Part shown: positions 34,358-44,986 of the stretch, in pieces
How positions within the stretch are numbered: position 1 is the stretch's first letter
How the letters are laid out: every line of letters begins with the position of its first letter
NCBI RefSeq assembly: GCF_023555385.1
Contig: NZ_JAJSED010000001.1
Coordinates: 1,364,001-1,428,000 of the forward strand
Direction: 5' to 3'
DNA: 64,000 nt
Source of the DNA: Guyparkeria hydrothermalis
GTDB lineage: Bacteria > Pseudomonadota > Gammaproteobacteria > Halothiobacillales > Halothiobacillaceae
Notes under the pieces: generated by a model
The model's input: the letters and a program-made list of their open reading frames with translations, nothing else
What the model was told of the DNA's origin: nothing
Databases searched by the model: none
Program-made: the position numbers and the translations under genes

Positions 34358-34810
34358 ATGAAGCTCGAACAGTACCGCCGGAACAACCCCGCCCTGGCCG
34401 GGATACTCGACCGCGTCGCCCTGATCCGCGGCTACCAGGCGATCGTCGACGGACTGGTATCGGGGCGGGCTGGCCAATCGGTGCAGGTACTCAATGTCGA
34501 CGAGCACATGCTGACCCTCGGCGTGGGCAGCGCGGCCATGGCAAGCCGGATGCGCTTCGAGGCGAACGATCTGCTTGCGCGCCTGCACGAGGCGCTCAAG
34601 GATCACCCGGGGGCGCCGAAGCCGGCCAGCATTCGTGTGCGTGTCGTTGCCGACCGCCCCACCCCCGGCAATCCGCCGCAGAAGCGCGAGCGCCCGCCAT
34701 CGCGCTCCGGCAGCCAGGCGCTGGGCTGCCTGGCCGAGGCACAGGCCGACCCGGCCCTGTCGCGCTCACTCGGCCGGCTCGCCCGGCTGCTCGACCCCGA
34801 CGCCGAGTAG
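34358..34810 (+). CDS. dciA: DciA-like DUF721 protein (DnaB helicase loader)
   Basis: 150 residues. The N-terminal 100 residues match the DUF721/DciA fold: [12 protein letters not shown] and [18 protein letters not shown] correspond to the conserved KH-like core, followed by a proline- and arginine-rich disordered tail. DciA is the ancestral bacterial replicative helicase operator that loads DnaB; it replaces DnaC in most bacteria. Location beside secA and near lpxC is common in gammaproteobacteria. A GATAAT sequence with a weak minus-35 sits about 60 bp upstream. The ATG has a plausible ribosome site (AAAGG). Confidence 0.82.
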   Translation: MKLEQYRRNNPALAGILDRVALIRGYQAIVDGLVSGRAGQSVQVLNVDEHMLTLGVGSAAMASRMRFEANDLLARLHEALKDHPGAPKPASIRVRVVADRPTPGNPPQKRERPPSRSGSQALGCLAEAQADPALSRSLGRLARLLDPDAE

Positions 34811-34816
34811 GCCCGC

Positions 34817-35407
34817 CTACAACGCATCGAGCAGCTCGGTCTTCTTGCGCTCGTATTCTTCACCGGTGATTACCCCCTCGTCGCGCAACTGCTTGAGTTC
34901 GCGCAAACGCTCGCCCGGCGAATCGGGAGCGTCACCGTTGAGTGGCTGGATGCCGCCTGCGGGCAGATCCGCCTCGACCAGCTTCGAGTCCACCACGCCC
35001 TGGCGACCGCGTTCGGCATCGACCTCCTGCAGCAGGCTGCGGGCCATCCACATGCCCATCTTCACTTCCTGCCAGACGTAGGTGTTCTCGCCGGTCGCCA
35101 CGGTCACCGGCAGAGTCGAGACGTTCTCGGTGTGTGACTCGACCCGGTAGCGCCCCGGCTCGAGTTCCAGCCAGAAATAGCTGTTGGCCGCCGTCTGACC
35201 GATGACGTGGCCATTGACCGACACGGTCATGGGGATTGCCGCACCGAACACCTCGTCACGGAAGATGTACAGCGCGCCCTTGTCGGCAGCGGGCGTGAAG
35301 GCCTTTGCCTCGGCATCCGCCTCCATGGATGCCATCGGCACCGAGGCACAACCGCCAAGCAACAGGAGCGCCGCCACCAGGGTGAAGAGTCCGTAGAGTC
35401 GCGTCAT
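34817..35407 (-). CDS. DUF2846 lipoprotein with C-terminal SHOCT motif
   Basis: 196 residues. A lipoprotein signal with lipobox LLGGC (Cys 20). A DUF2846-like beta domain covers about 40-120 (LYIFRDEVFGAAIPMTVSVNGHVIG, ELEPGRYRV). The C-terminus carries a short helical SHOCT motif: RLRELKQLRDEGVITGEEYERKKTELL. SHOCT tails occur on many unrelated proteins and are thought to mediate oligomerisation. No function is known. It converges with dciA, ending 6 bp away, and follows the flavin reductase gene on the minus strand. Confidence 0.8.
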   Translation of the reverse strand: MTRLYGLFTLVAALLLLGGCASVPMASMEADAEAKAFTPAADKGALYIFRDEVFGAAIPMTVSVNGHVIGQTAANSYFWLELEPGRYRVESHTENVSTLPVTVATGENTYVWQEVKMGMWMARSLLQEVDAERGRQGVVDSKLVEADLPAGGIQPLNGDAPDSPGERLRELKQLRDEGVITGEEYERKKTELLDAL

Positions 35408-35493
35408 ATCGTCGTCCCTCGCATGCGCCCATGTACCAATCGTCAGCCCGACTTTACTGCGATCCCGGAGGACGGGGAACGACTTTATGCGCG

Positions 35494-36051
35494 TCAGAGC
35501 ATGCCCGGACGAAACTGTTGGCGCCGATCGATGTGCCGTCCGGAAATCATGAACACCCCGTCCCCGGTGTAGTGCAGGGTTTCCGGCCAGGCCGGTTCGG
35601 GGGCGACCCGCGCACGAATCACCTCGAAGACGAAGAAGTTGCGGTCGGTCACCAGGCGATCATCGACGAGGCGGCACTCGAACTGGGCATGGCACTCGGC
35701 GATGGCCGGCGCGGCCACCCTATCGGATGACTCGGCAGTGAGGCCGAAGTGGTCGAACTTGTCGATCGCGTCACCGTGGGTATTGCCGATTCCGATCACC
35801 GTATCAACCATCGCGGCAGTCGGCAGGTTGATCACGCATTCTCCTGAGCGGCGAACCAGCTCGAAGCTGTGATTGCCCGCCGAAATCAGACAGCCGACCA
35901 GCGATGGCGAGAACTCCATCACCGTGTGCCAGCCCAGCGTCATGATGTCGCGCTCGCCGTCACAGGCCGACGACACCAGCACCACCGGGCCGGGCTCGAG
36001 GTAGTGGCGCACGCGTTCGACGGGAAAATCGGCCTTGCGTGATTTCTCCAT
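35494..36051 (-). CDS. Flavin reductase-like FMN-binding protein
   Basis: 185 residues. A split-barrel flavin reductase-like domain (DIM6/NTAB type): GPVVLVSSACDGERDIMTLGWHTVMEFSPSLVG at the N-terminus, SGECVINLPTAAMVDTVI in the middle, and AECHAQFECRL then a VIRARV strand. Such proteins bind FMN and reduce flavin or act on small substrates; the specific partner cannot be told. There is no strong ribosome site at the ATG, so expression may be low. Confidence 0.85.
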   Translation of the reverse strand: MEKSRKADFPVERVRHYLEPGPVVLVSSACDGERDIMTLGWHTVMEFSPSLVGCLISAGNHSFELVRRSGECVINLPTAAMVDTVIGIGNTHGDAIDKFDHFGLTAESSDRVAAPAIAECHAQFECRLVDDRLVTDRNFFVFEVIRARVAPEPAWPETLHYTGDGVFMISGRHIDRRQQFRPGML

Positions 36052-36110
36052 ACGGAAAATCTAGGCCAGCTGCCGGCGGGATGCGAACCACGCCGCAGCC
36101 GATCAGACGT

Positions 36111-36614
36111 TCAGATCGCCTGCGGATCGAAGGCCGAGGGCTTGCGCCGCTGCGGCAGCCGGCCATCACGAACCAGCCGCTCGATGCGGGTGAACACCTC
36201 GGCGCGACCGAAGGGCTTTTTCATGAAGTCGTCCGAGCCCAGCCGGTCAAGCACCATCTTGGCCATCGACTGCTCGTCGCCGCTGATCATGATGATCGGG
36301 ATGTCCGCGGTGGCCGGGTGCTGACGCAGGCGCCGCAGGGCCGCAAAGCCGTTCATGCCGGGCAGGATGATGTCGAGGAAGATCAGGTCCGGCGGGGACT
36401 GACGGGCCAGTTGCAGGCCCTCCTCGGCATCGCCGGCACCGATCGGCTCGAACTCGTTCTGGCTGAGCATCCGGCTCAAGATCTTGACCACCGTGCGCGA
36501 GTCATCGATCACCAGGATCCGCAGCCCGCGCGAGGCCTCCCAACGACGACCTCGGCGACGGTCGGCAGACGTACGCAGCCCCAGCAGGCTGCCCAGTCGC
36601 GGCATGTAGCCCAT
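36111..36614 (-). CDS. Single-domain response regulator (CheY/PilG-like)
   Basis: 167 residues. A 30-residue basic N-terminal extension precedes a receiver domain: ILVIDDSRTVVK (acidic pair), FLDIILPGMNG (phospho-acceptor Asp), IIMISGDE (Thr/Ser switch) and DDFMKKPFGRAEV (conserved Lys). No output domain is present, so it acts by protein contact, as PilG/PilH do in twitching motility, or as a phosphate sink. No histidine kinase gene is adjacent. AGGGAGAAG precedes the ATG. It is downstream of the lpxC terminator and likely has its own promoter. Confidence 0.9.
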   Translation of the reverse strand: MGYMPRLGSLLGLRTSADRRRGRRWEASRGLRILVIDDSRTVVKILSRMLSQNEFEPIGAGDAEEGLQLARQSPPDLIFLDIILPGMNGFAALRRLRQHPATADIPIIMISGDEQSMAKMVLDRLGSDDFMKKPFGRAEVFTRIERLVRDGRLPQRRKPSAFDPQAI

Positions 36615-36766
36615 GACACTTCTCCCTGTGCTGTGGTTGTTCGTGCCGGCCCTCCTGGCCGGTCACTGGCTCGACGATCCTGTCGAAACCGGAAAACAGT
36701 TTTGCCCAATCCACTGGGGTTGTCCAGCAACCCGGCACTGGCCGTAACAACGACTCCACCGAGCAA

Positions 36767-36790
36767 GAAAAAACCCGGCGCGAACCGGGC
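36767..36790 (-). terminator. Terminator after lpxC
   Basis: On the minus strand CCCGG (36789-36785) pairs with CCGGG (36778-36774), with TTTTTTCTTG following. It lies 20 bp after the lpxC stop codon. Confidence 0.85.
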
Positions 36791-36810
36791 GTTTCTTCAA
36801 CCGCCTTGCT

Positions 36811-37728
36811 TCACTCGGCGACCTGCGCCGCCGGGCGGGAAAACGACACCGGAGGTGGCTCCTCGTTCTCGAAGGTGACCGTCTCGTAGGCCGACTCCTT
36901 CGCCAGCAACGCGCGCAGCAACTGGTTGTTGAGCGCGTGCCCCGACTTGTGGCCGGTGAAGCTGCCGATCACGCTGCAGCCGAGCAGGTAGAGATCGCCG
37001 ATCGCATCCAGGATCTTGTGCTTGACGAACTCGTCGCCGTAGCGGAGACCGTCCTCGTTGAGGATGTGCTCCTCGCCGACAACGATGGCGTTGTCGACCG
37101 AGCCGCCCAGGGCAAGGTTGCGCGAGCGCATCATCTCGAGGTCGCTCATGAAGCCGAAAGTGCGGGCACGAGCCACTTCCTTGACGAAGGTGGTCGAGGA
37201 GAAGTCGATCTCGGCCAGGCGCGCGGACTTGTCGAGCACCGGGTGATTGAAGTCGATCGACATCGCCACGCGGAAGCCCTCGTGCGGGTCGAAGCGCACC
37301 CAGCGGTCGCCGTCGACCACCTCGACCGGCTCGAGGATGCGGATGAAGCGCTTGTGCGCATCCTGCTCCTCGATGCCCGCCGACTGGATCAGGAAGACAA
37401 ACGGGCTGGCGCTGCCGTCCATGATCGGCATTTCAGGGCCGTCGATCTCCACGCGGCAGTTGTCGATACCCAGACCCGCGAGGGCGGACATCAGGTGTTC
37501 GACGGTGGAAATCTTCACACCATCCTTCACCAGCGTGGTGGACAACTGGGTCTCGCCGACATTGAACGCATGACCCGGAATGATCGCGTTCTCGCCGAGG
37601 TCGACCCGGTGGAAGACGATACCGGTATCCACGTCCGCAGGACGGAGCGTCAGACGGACCTGCTCGCCGGTGTGCAGACCGATGCCCGTGGCGCGGATGG
37701 TGTTTCGGAGTGTGCGTTGCTGAACCAA
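36811..37728 (-). CDS. lpxC: UDP-3-O-acyl-N-acetylglucosamine deacetylase LpxC
   Basis: 305 residues when begun at TTG 37728, aligning MVQQRTLRN with E. coli MIKQRTLK and giving the same length. LpxC is the zinc hydrolase for the committed step of lipid A synthesis. Zinc ligands are visible as [10 protein letters not shown] (His) and the pair [10 protein letters not shown]; the catalytic base His is in KSGHALNNQ. There is no ATG or clear ribosome site; another TTG lies five codons earlier. The last residues ([11 protein letters not shown]) form the tail that in E. coli carries the FtsH degradation signal. Confidence 0.95.
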   Translation of the reverse strand: MVQQRTLRNTIRATGIGLHTGEQVRLTLRPADVDTGIVFHRVDLGENAIIPGHAFNVGETQLSTTLVKDGVKISTVEHLMSALAGLGIDNCRVEIDGPEMPIMDGSASPFVFLIQSAGIEEQDAHKRFIRILEPVEVVDGDRWVRFDPHEGFRVAMSIDFNHPVLDKSARLAEIDFSSTTFVKEVARARTFGFMSDLEMMRSRNLALGGSVDNAIVVGEEHILNEDGLRYGDEFVKHKILDAIGDLYLLGCSVIGSFTGHKSGHALNNQLLRALLAKESAYETVTFENEEPPPVSFSRPAAQVAE

Positions 37729-37861
37729 GATCGAAGAACCCAAGCCGGTAAATCGGGTAATTATCGCATGCTAATGGACGCAGAAAAACACGACGTTCGT
37801 GGTGGATTCCCCCGCCCTTGCGACAGGCTTCCGTCCGTGGACAGGGCACCCATACGACAAA

Positions 37862-37880
37862 CCCCCGGGCATGCCGGGGG
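37862..37880 (-). terminator. Terminator after htpG
   Basis: CCCCCGG and CCGGGGG form a 7-bp stem with loop GCATG. On the minus strand TTTGT follows. It ends 28 bp after the htpG stop codon and separates htpG from lpxC. Confidence 0.85.
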
Positions 37881-37908
37881 TTCTCACGGGCGCCGAGATA
37901 TCTGACCG

Positions 37909-39792
37909 TCAGGCCAGCAGGCGGTTCAGTCGGCTGACGAAGTCCGCCGAATCCCCCAGCTTGCCACCCTCGGCCAGCATCGCCTGACCGTAGAGCACAT
38001 GCGCGATGTCGGCGAAGCGGGAATCGTCGGATTCCTTTTCCGCCTGCTTGAGCAGACGGTGGTCCGGGTTGATCTCGAGGATCGGCTTGGTCTCGGGCAT
38101 CGCCTGACCCGCCTGCTCGAGGATGCGCTGCAGATGCAGGCTGACATCGCCCTCGTCGGTGACGAGACACGCCGGGGAGTCGACCAGACGGCGCGAGCGG
38201 CGCACGTCCTTGACCTCCTCGCCCAGGGTCTCCTTGAGCCGGTTGATCAGCGCCTCGTGCTCCTGCTTCTCCTCCTCGGACTCGTCCTCGTCTTCCTCGT
38301 CGACATCGACCTTGGCCTTGGTGACCGACTTGAGGGTCTTGCCGTCGAACTCGGTCAGATGCGCCATCACCCACTCGTCGACGCGATCGGAGAGCAGCAG
38401 TACCTCGATGCCCTTCTTGCGGAAGATCTCGAGATGCGGCGAGGCGAGCGCGGCCTGGTAGGAGTCGGCGATGATGTAGTAGATCTCGTCCTGATCCTCG
38501 GGCATCCGCTCGATGTAGTCGGCCAGCGAGACCGTCTCGTCACTCCCCTCGCCCTTGGTCGAGGCAAAGCGCAGCAGGCCGGCGATCTTCTCCTTGTTGG
38601 CCGGGTCCTCGCCGACGCCCTCCTTCAGCACCCGGCCGAAGGTCTGCCAGAACTCGGCGTACTTCTCCGGCTCGTTCTTGGCCATCTTCTCCAGCAGCGA
38701 GAGCACGCGCTTGACCGAGCCCGAACGGATGGTATCGAGCACGCGGTTGGACTGCAGGATCTCGCGCGAGACGTTCAGCGGCAGATCGGCCGAGTCGATC
38801 ACGCCGCGAACGAAGCACAGGTAGCGCGGCATCAGCTTGTCGGCGTCGTCCATGATGAACACGCGCTTGACGTACAGCTTGACGCCGTGGCTCTGCTCCG
38901 GCTCGAACAGGTCGAACGGCGCGCGCTTGGGGATGTAGAGCAGCGAGGTGTACTCGACCTTGCCCTCGACCTGGTTGTGCGCCCAGGTCAGCGGCGGCTC
39001 CCAGTCGTGCGAGACGTGCTTGTAGAACTCGGTGTATTCCTCGTCCGAGATCTCGCTCTTCGGCCGGGTCCACAGGGCGTTGGCATCATTCACGGTCTCC
39101 CAGCGGCCCGGGATTTCCGTCTCGTTGCCCTCGTCGTCCTTCTCGGTCTTGGGCGGCACCCACATCTGCACCGGGAAGTTGATGTGGTCGGAGTACTTGC
39201 GGATCACCGAGCGCAGGCGGAAGTCGTCGGCGAATTCCTGCTGGTCCTCGCGCAGGTGCAGCACAATGCGGGTGCCGCGCTCGGGCTTGTCGACCGTCTC
39301 GATGGTGTACTCGCCCTCGCCGTTGGAGGTCCAGCGCACGCCGTGCTCGGCGCCGACGCCGGCACGGCGGGTGGTCAGCTCGACGTGGTCGGCGACGATG
39401 AAGGCCGAGTAGAAGCCCACGCCGAACTGGCCGATCTGGTTGGCATCCTTCTGCTTGTCCGCCTCCAGCTGCTCGAGGAAGGCCTTGGTGCCCGAATGAG
39501 CGATGGTGCCGATGTGCTCGACCACCTCCTCGTGGTTCATGCCGATGCCGTTGTCGTCGATGGTGACGGTCTTCTTCTCGGCATCGAACGACACCCGAAC
39601 GCGGAGATCCTGGTCGTCCTCGTACAGGCCGTCATCGGCGAGCGCCTCGAAACGCAGCTTGTCGCAGGCATCCGATGCATTCGAGATCAGCTCGCGGAGG
39701 AATACCTCCGGGTTGGAGTACAGCGAATGGATCATCAGGCGAAGCAGCTGCTTCACCTCGGTCTGGAAGGCATGCGTCTGGGCTTGACTCAT
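37909..39792 (-). CDS. htpG: Hsp90-family chaperone HtpG
   Basis: 627 residues. The N-terminal GHKL ATPase domain has ELISNASDACDKLR, DDNGIGM, GTIAHSGTKAF and GQFGVGFYSAF. The middle domain includes YTSLLYIPKRAPFDLF and LPLNVSREILQ, and a C-terminal dimerisation domain follows. It is a cytosolic chaperone acting with the DnaK system. An acidic run (DVDEEDEDESEEEKQEHE) occupies a loop near residue 500. The start ATG is preceded by GGAG, and a consensus sigma-32 promoter lies about 80-110 bp upstream. Confidence 0.96.
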   Translation of the reverse strand: MSQAQTHAFQTEVKQLLRLMIHSLYSNPEVFLRELISNASDACDKLRFEALADDGLYEDDQDLRVRVSFDAEKKTVTIDDNGIGMNHEEVVEHIGTIAHSGTKAFLEQLEADKQKDANQIGQFGVGFYSAFIVADHVELTTRRAGVGAEHGVRWTSNGEGEYTIETVDKPERGTRIVLHLREDQQEFADDFRLRSVIRKYSDHINFPVQMWVPPKTEKDDEGNETEIPGRWETVNDANALWTRPKSEISDEEYTEFYKHVSHDWEPPLTWAHNQVEGKVEYTSLLYIPKRAPFDLFEPEQSHGVKLYVKRVFIMDDADKLMPRYLCFVRGVIDSADLPLNVSREILQSNRVLDTIRSGSVKRVLSLLEKMAKNEPEKYAEFWQTFGRVLKEGVGEDPANKEKIAGLLRFASTKGEGSDETVSLADYIERMPEDQDEIYYIIADSYQAALASPHLEIFRKKGIEVLLLSDRVDEWVMAHLTEFDGKTLKSVTKAKVDVDEEDEDESEEEKQEHEALINRLKETLGEEVKDVRRSRRLVDSPACLVTDEGDVSLHLQRILEQAGQAMPETKPILEINPDHRLLKQAEKESDDSRFADIAHVLYGQAMLAEGGKLGDSADFVSRLNRLLA

Positions 39793-39872
39793 GGAAGCGG
39801 GTCTCCGTGTTGTCACTCGGTTTCGAATACGGATGACGGACCAACGACACGCCGGCCTCGTCGACGCGATGG

Positions 39873-39901
39873 AGATGGGGGCGCCTGCGGGGATTTTCAA
39901 G
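39873..39901 (-). promoter_or_regulatory. Sigma-32 heat-shock promoter of htpG
   Basis: Reading the minus strand: CTTGAAA (39901-39895), a 14-bp spacer, and CCCCATCT (39880-39873). This matches the sigma-32 consensus CTTGAAA-N13/14-CCCCATnT completely. The transcript would begin near 39866, about 75 nt before the ATG. Confidence 0.85.
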
Positions 39902-39975
39902 TCCCGGAACGGGTCAGTGACGTCACCGGTGATGCTCGAGTGCCGCGCCGCAAATCACCGCCCCAGAAAAAGCAA

Positions 39976-40003
39976 AACCCCCGACACCAGCGGTGCGGGG
40001 GTT
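39976..40003 (-). terminator. Terminator after rplS
   Basis: On the minus strand AACCCCC (40003-39997) pairs with GGGGGTT (39982-39976), with an internal CACCGCTGGTG mini-hairpin and TTTGCTTTTT afterwards. It ends the rpsP-rimM-trmD-rplS operon. Confidence 0.85.
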
Positions 40004-40025
40004 GATCCGGTCAATCCGGATCCGA

Positions 40026-40373
40026 TCAGCCGAGGCGCTCGCGGATACGGGCAGCCTTGCCGGTACGGCCACGCAGGTAGTACAGCTTGGCGCGACGGAC
40101 GTCACCGCGACGCTTGACCTTGATGGCGGCGATCTGCGGGCTGTAGGTCTGGAAGACACGCTCCAGGCCCTCGCCGTACGAGAACTTGCGCAGGGTGAAG
40201 GAAGAGTTGAGGCCGCGGTTGCGCTTGGCAATCACGACGCCCTCGAACGCCTGCAGGCGCTCGCGGTCACCTTCCTTTACCCGGACGTCGACGGAAACCG
40301 TGTCGCCGGGACCGAACTCCGGCACCTCGCGGGTCATTTGATCGGCTTCGATTTGCTTGATGATCTCGTTCAT
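40026..40373 (-). CDS. rplS: 50S ribosomal protein L19
   Basis: 115 residues, standard for L19. Conserved [39 protein letters not shown] and the basic end [26 protein letters not shown] are present. L19 lies at the subunit interface. It is last in rpsP-rimM-trmD-rplS, 16 bp after trmD, with AGGTGG before the ATG. A terminator follows. Confidence 0.98.
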   Translation of the reverse strand: MNEIIKQIEADQMTREVPEFGPGDTVSVDVRVKEGDRERLQAFEGVVIAKRNRGLNSSFTLRKFSYGEGLERVFQTYSPQIAAIKVKRRGDVRRAKLYYLRGRTGKAARIRERLG

Positions 40374-40389
40374 TTTCCGCCACCTGTTA

Positions 40390-41166
40390 TCAATCGCGTG
40401 TCTGTTGGCTGCCCGGGGTTTCATCGCGTCCCGCGAGCCAGTGTCTTTCCAGCGCCGCCCGCTCCTTTGCGGACGGCCCGTGTTGCAAAAATAGGTCCGG
40501 TCGCCGCCGGGCCGTTGTCAGCAGTGCCTGCTCGGCCCGCCAGTCGGCGATGCGCCGGTGGTCACCGCTGGCGAGCACCGCCGGCACGTCGCGGCCTTCC
40601 CATTCCGGCGGCCGCGTGTAGTGCGGGTGATCCAGCCGGTCGGCCTCGAACGAGTCCTCGACCACCGACTGCGCATCCCCGACCACGTCGGGCAGGCGGC
40701 GGGCGATCGCATCGACCACGACCATCGCCGCCAGTTCGCCCCCGGAGAGCACCAGGTCCCCGAGGGAATACTCGACGTCCACGCGGGAGTCGAGTATCCG
40801 CTGGTCGAAGCCCTCGTAGCGACCGCAGACCAGGACCAGCGGTTGTTCCCGCTCGGCCCAGTCGGCAATCACATGCCGATCGAGCCGCTTGCCCTGCGGC
40901 GAGAGCGCGACGACCAGAGGCCGCTGCGCCCCGGCATCCGCCACCGCCGCATCGATCGTGCGACTGATGGGCTCCGGCTGCAGCAGCATCCCCGGACCGC
41001 CGCCGAAGGGGCGGTCGTCGACCCGCCGATTGCGGTCGGTCGACCAGTCGCGCGGATTGTAACCCGAGACGCTGAGGCGATCCTTCTCGATCGCCGCACG
41101 GACCATGCCGCACTGGTTCCCCGCGTCCACCAGCTCGGGGAACAGGGTCACCACCGAGATCCGCAT
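40390..41166 (-). CDS. trmD: tRNA (guanine-37-N1)-methyltransferase TrmD
   Basis: 258 residues. The SPOUT trefoil-knot motifs are clear: [27 protein letters not shown] and [13 protein letters not shown]; the [12 protein letters not shown] segment is also conserved. TrmD methylates G37 of tRNAs next to the anticodon, preventing frameshifts. Its ATG overlaps the rimM stop codon (TGATG), so translation is coupled. The frame extends upstream with no conserved residues, so the ATG start fits the family. Confidence 0.97.
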   Translation of the reverse strand: MRISVVTLFPELVDAGNQCGMVRAAIEKDRLSVSGYNPRDWSTDRNRRVDDRPFGGGPGMLLQPEPISRTIDAAVADAGAQRPLVVALSPQGKRLDRHVIADWAEREQPLVLVCGRYEGFDQRILDSRVDVEYSLGDLVLSGGELAAMVVVDAIARRLPDVVGDAQSVVEDSFEADRLDHPHYTRPPEWEGRDVPAVLASGDHRRIADWRAEQALLTTARRRPDLFLQHGPSAKERAALERHWLAGRDETPGSQQTRD

Positions 41167-41687
41167 CAGAACTCGGGGTCCCAGTCGACCTCGATACGCC
41201 GGGCGTCCAGATCGACGGCCAGGATCACCTCGTCCGGCAGGAACGGAATCAACCGCTCCCGGTCGCCGTCGACCACCAGCACGTCGTTCGCACCGGTTTC
41301 CATCATTTCCCGCACCTGCCCGAGCGACTGCCCCGACACGTGCACTACCTCGCAACCGATCAGATCGCGCCAGTAGTACTCCTCCGGGCCGGCCGGCGGC
41401 AACGCTTCGCGCCCCACCACGAGCTCGACCCGACCGAGCTGTTCGACGGCGGTGCGATCCTCGACCCCGTCGAGCTTGACGGTGACCCCCTTGGGATGCA
41501 CCGCCAGCTTCTCGATGCGCGCCGGGCGGACCTGACCGCGGTCATCCCGCAGGTAGACGTCCCGGTAGCGCTTGATGTTCTCGACCGGCCGGGTAAACAC
41601 CTGCAGCCATACCCAGCCCTTGATGCCGTAGGGACGGCCGAGCTGGGCGATGACGACCGGATCGGCCGGTCCCGCCGACGCCGTCAC
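41166..41687 (-). CDS. rimM: 16S rRNA processing protein RimM
   Basis: 173 residues. The N-terminal beta-barrel (VIAQLGRPYGIKGWVWLQVFT) and C-terminal PRC-barrel-like domain (YYWRDLIGCEV, LIPFLPDEVILAVDLDARRIEVDW) match RimM. It binds S19 and assists 30S head maturation. The start is GTG 3 bp after the rpsP stop codon; AAGG lies close upstream. Confidence 0.96.
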   Translation of the reverse strand: MTASAGPADPVVIAQLGRPYGIKGWVWLQVFTRPVENIKRYRDVYLRDDRGQVRPARIEKLAVHPKGVTVKLDGVEDRTAVEQLGRVELVVGREALPPAGPEEYYWRDLIGCEVVHVSGQSLGQVREMMETGANDVLVVDGDRERLIPFLPDEVILAVDLDARRIEVDWDPEF

Positions 41688-41690
41688 GCC

Positions 41691-41957
41691 TTACTCGGCG
41701 GCGGCCGTCGCCTGCTTCTTGCTCTGGCGAACCAGGGAAGCAACGCGCTCGCTGGTCTGAGCACCGCGTTCCTGCCAGAAGGCAACGCGATCCAGGTCCA
41801 GGCGCAGGCGCTCTTCCTGACCACGGGCTACCGGGTTGAAGAACCCGATGCGCTCGACGTACGAGCCGGCATCACGCGCATTGCGCTTGTCGGTAACGAC
41901 GACGTGGTAGAAGGGCTTCTTTTTGGCACCAGTACGAGCCAGACGAATCTTGACCAT
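41691..41957 (-). CDS. rpsP: 30S ribosomal protein S16
   Basis: 88 residues. [21 protein letters not shown] is the invariant S16 start, with [10 protein letters not shown] in the middle and an alanine-rich tail. First gene of the rpsP-rimM-trmD-rplS operon. AGGAAT before the ATG is the likely ribosome site. Confidence 0.98.
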   Translation of the reverse strand: MVKIRLARTGAKKKPFYHVVVTDKRNARDAGSYVERIGFFNPVARGQEERLRLDLDRVAFWQERGAQTSERVASLVRQSKKQATAAAE

Positions 41958-42076
41958 AACGCTTAACGATTCCTGTTGGAGTAGTGACTGCCAGACTGCG
42001 TCGACGACGACGCCGGCCAGCCAGTTGACCGATCTCGCAGCCTCGGCAATTCACCGAGGGAAATTCAAGTGGCGCG

Positions 42077-42104
42077 ATTTTACGGATTTTTTCGCAGAAA
42101 TAAA
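42077..42104 (-). promoter_or_regulatory. Candidate sigma-70 promoter of the rpsP operon
   Basis: Minus strand: TTTATT (42104-42099), a 16-bp spacer containing an A-tract, and TAAAAT (42082-42077). The minus-10 is strong and the minus-35 weak. Its minus-35 coincides with the T-tract of the purA terminator. Confidence 0.5.
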
Positions 42105-42139
42105 GACCTGCAACCCACCGATTTTCCGGCGGGCAGGTC
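42099..42139 (-). terminator. Terminator after purA
   Basis: Minus strand: GACCTGC (42139-42133) pairs with GCAGGTC (42111-42105), extended by CCGCCG with CGGTGG, followed by TTTATT. It overlaps the start of the rpsP promoter. Confidence 0.7.
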
Positions 42140-42161
42140 AAAAGCGGGACTCGGCGAACGC

Positions 42162-44640
<2,479 letters not shown>

Positions 44641-44740
44641 GCTGTTGCTGGTTACGAGTGGTTCGTGGGCAGATGCGCCGCAGCCGACCGGAATCGGCCG
44701 TCACGGCACGGGCAAAACCCGCGTATTGTAAACGCGGCGC

Positions 44741-44768
44741 ACAAAAAACCCCAGCCCGGGCTGGGGTT
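44741..44768 (-). terminator. Terminator of the hfl operon
   Basis: A perfect 22-bp palindrome at 44747-44768 (arms AACCCCAGCCC / GGGCTGGGGTT), followed on the minus strand by TTTTGTGC. It lies 23 bp after the DUF2065 stop codon. Confidence 0.88.
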
Positions 44769-44791
44769 CCTGCAATGGCCGGAGACGGGAA

Positions 44792-44974
44792 CTAGCCCCA
44801 GACCCACAACGCCAGGCCGAGCAACAGCACGGCCAACGCGATGCCTCGCATCCGCGAGTCCGGGGTCAGGGCGAGCTGAGCGACCGCCTGCCGATAGGCC
44901 CGCGGGCTGATGAACGGCAGCAGCGCCTCGATGATCAGCACCAGGCCGAACACCCGCAGCAGGTCGTCCATCAT
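44792..44974 (-). CDS. DUF2065 small membrane protein
   Basis: 60 residues. Two hydrophobic helices (about 6-24 and 42-60) with a polar loop containing PFISPRAYRQ and LTPDSRMRGIAL, the DUF2065 signature (YjeT-like in E. coli). Conserved immediately after hflC in many gammaproteobacteria, hinting at a link to the HflKC complex, but no function is shown. It lies 12 bp after hflC and ends the operon. Two consecutive ATG codons begin it. Confidence 0.88.
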   Translation of the reverse strand: MMDDLLRVFGLVLIIEALLPFISPRAYRQAVAQLALTPDSRMRGIALAVLLLGLALWVWG

Positions 44975-44986
44975 CCCGGCGAAACC

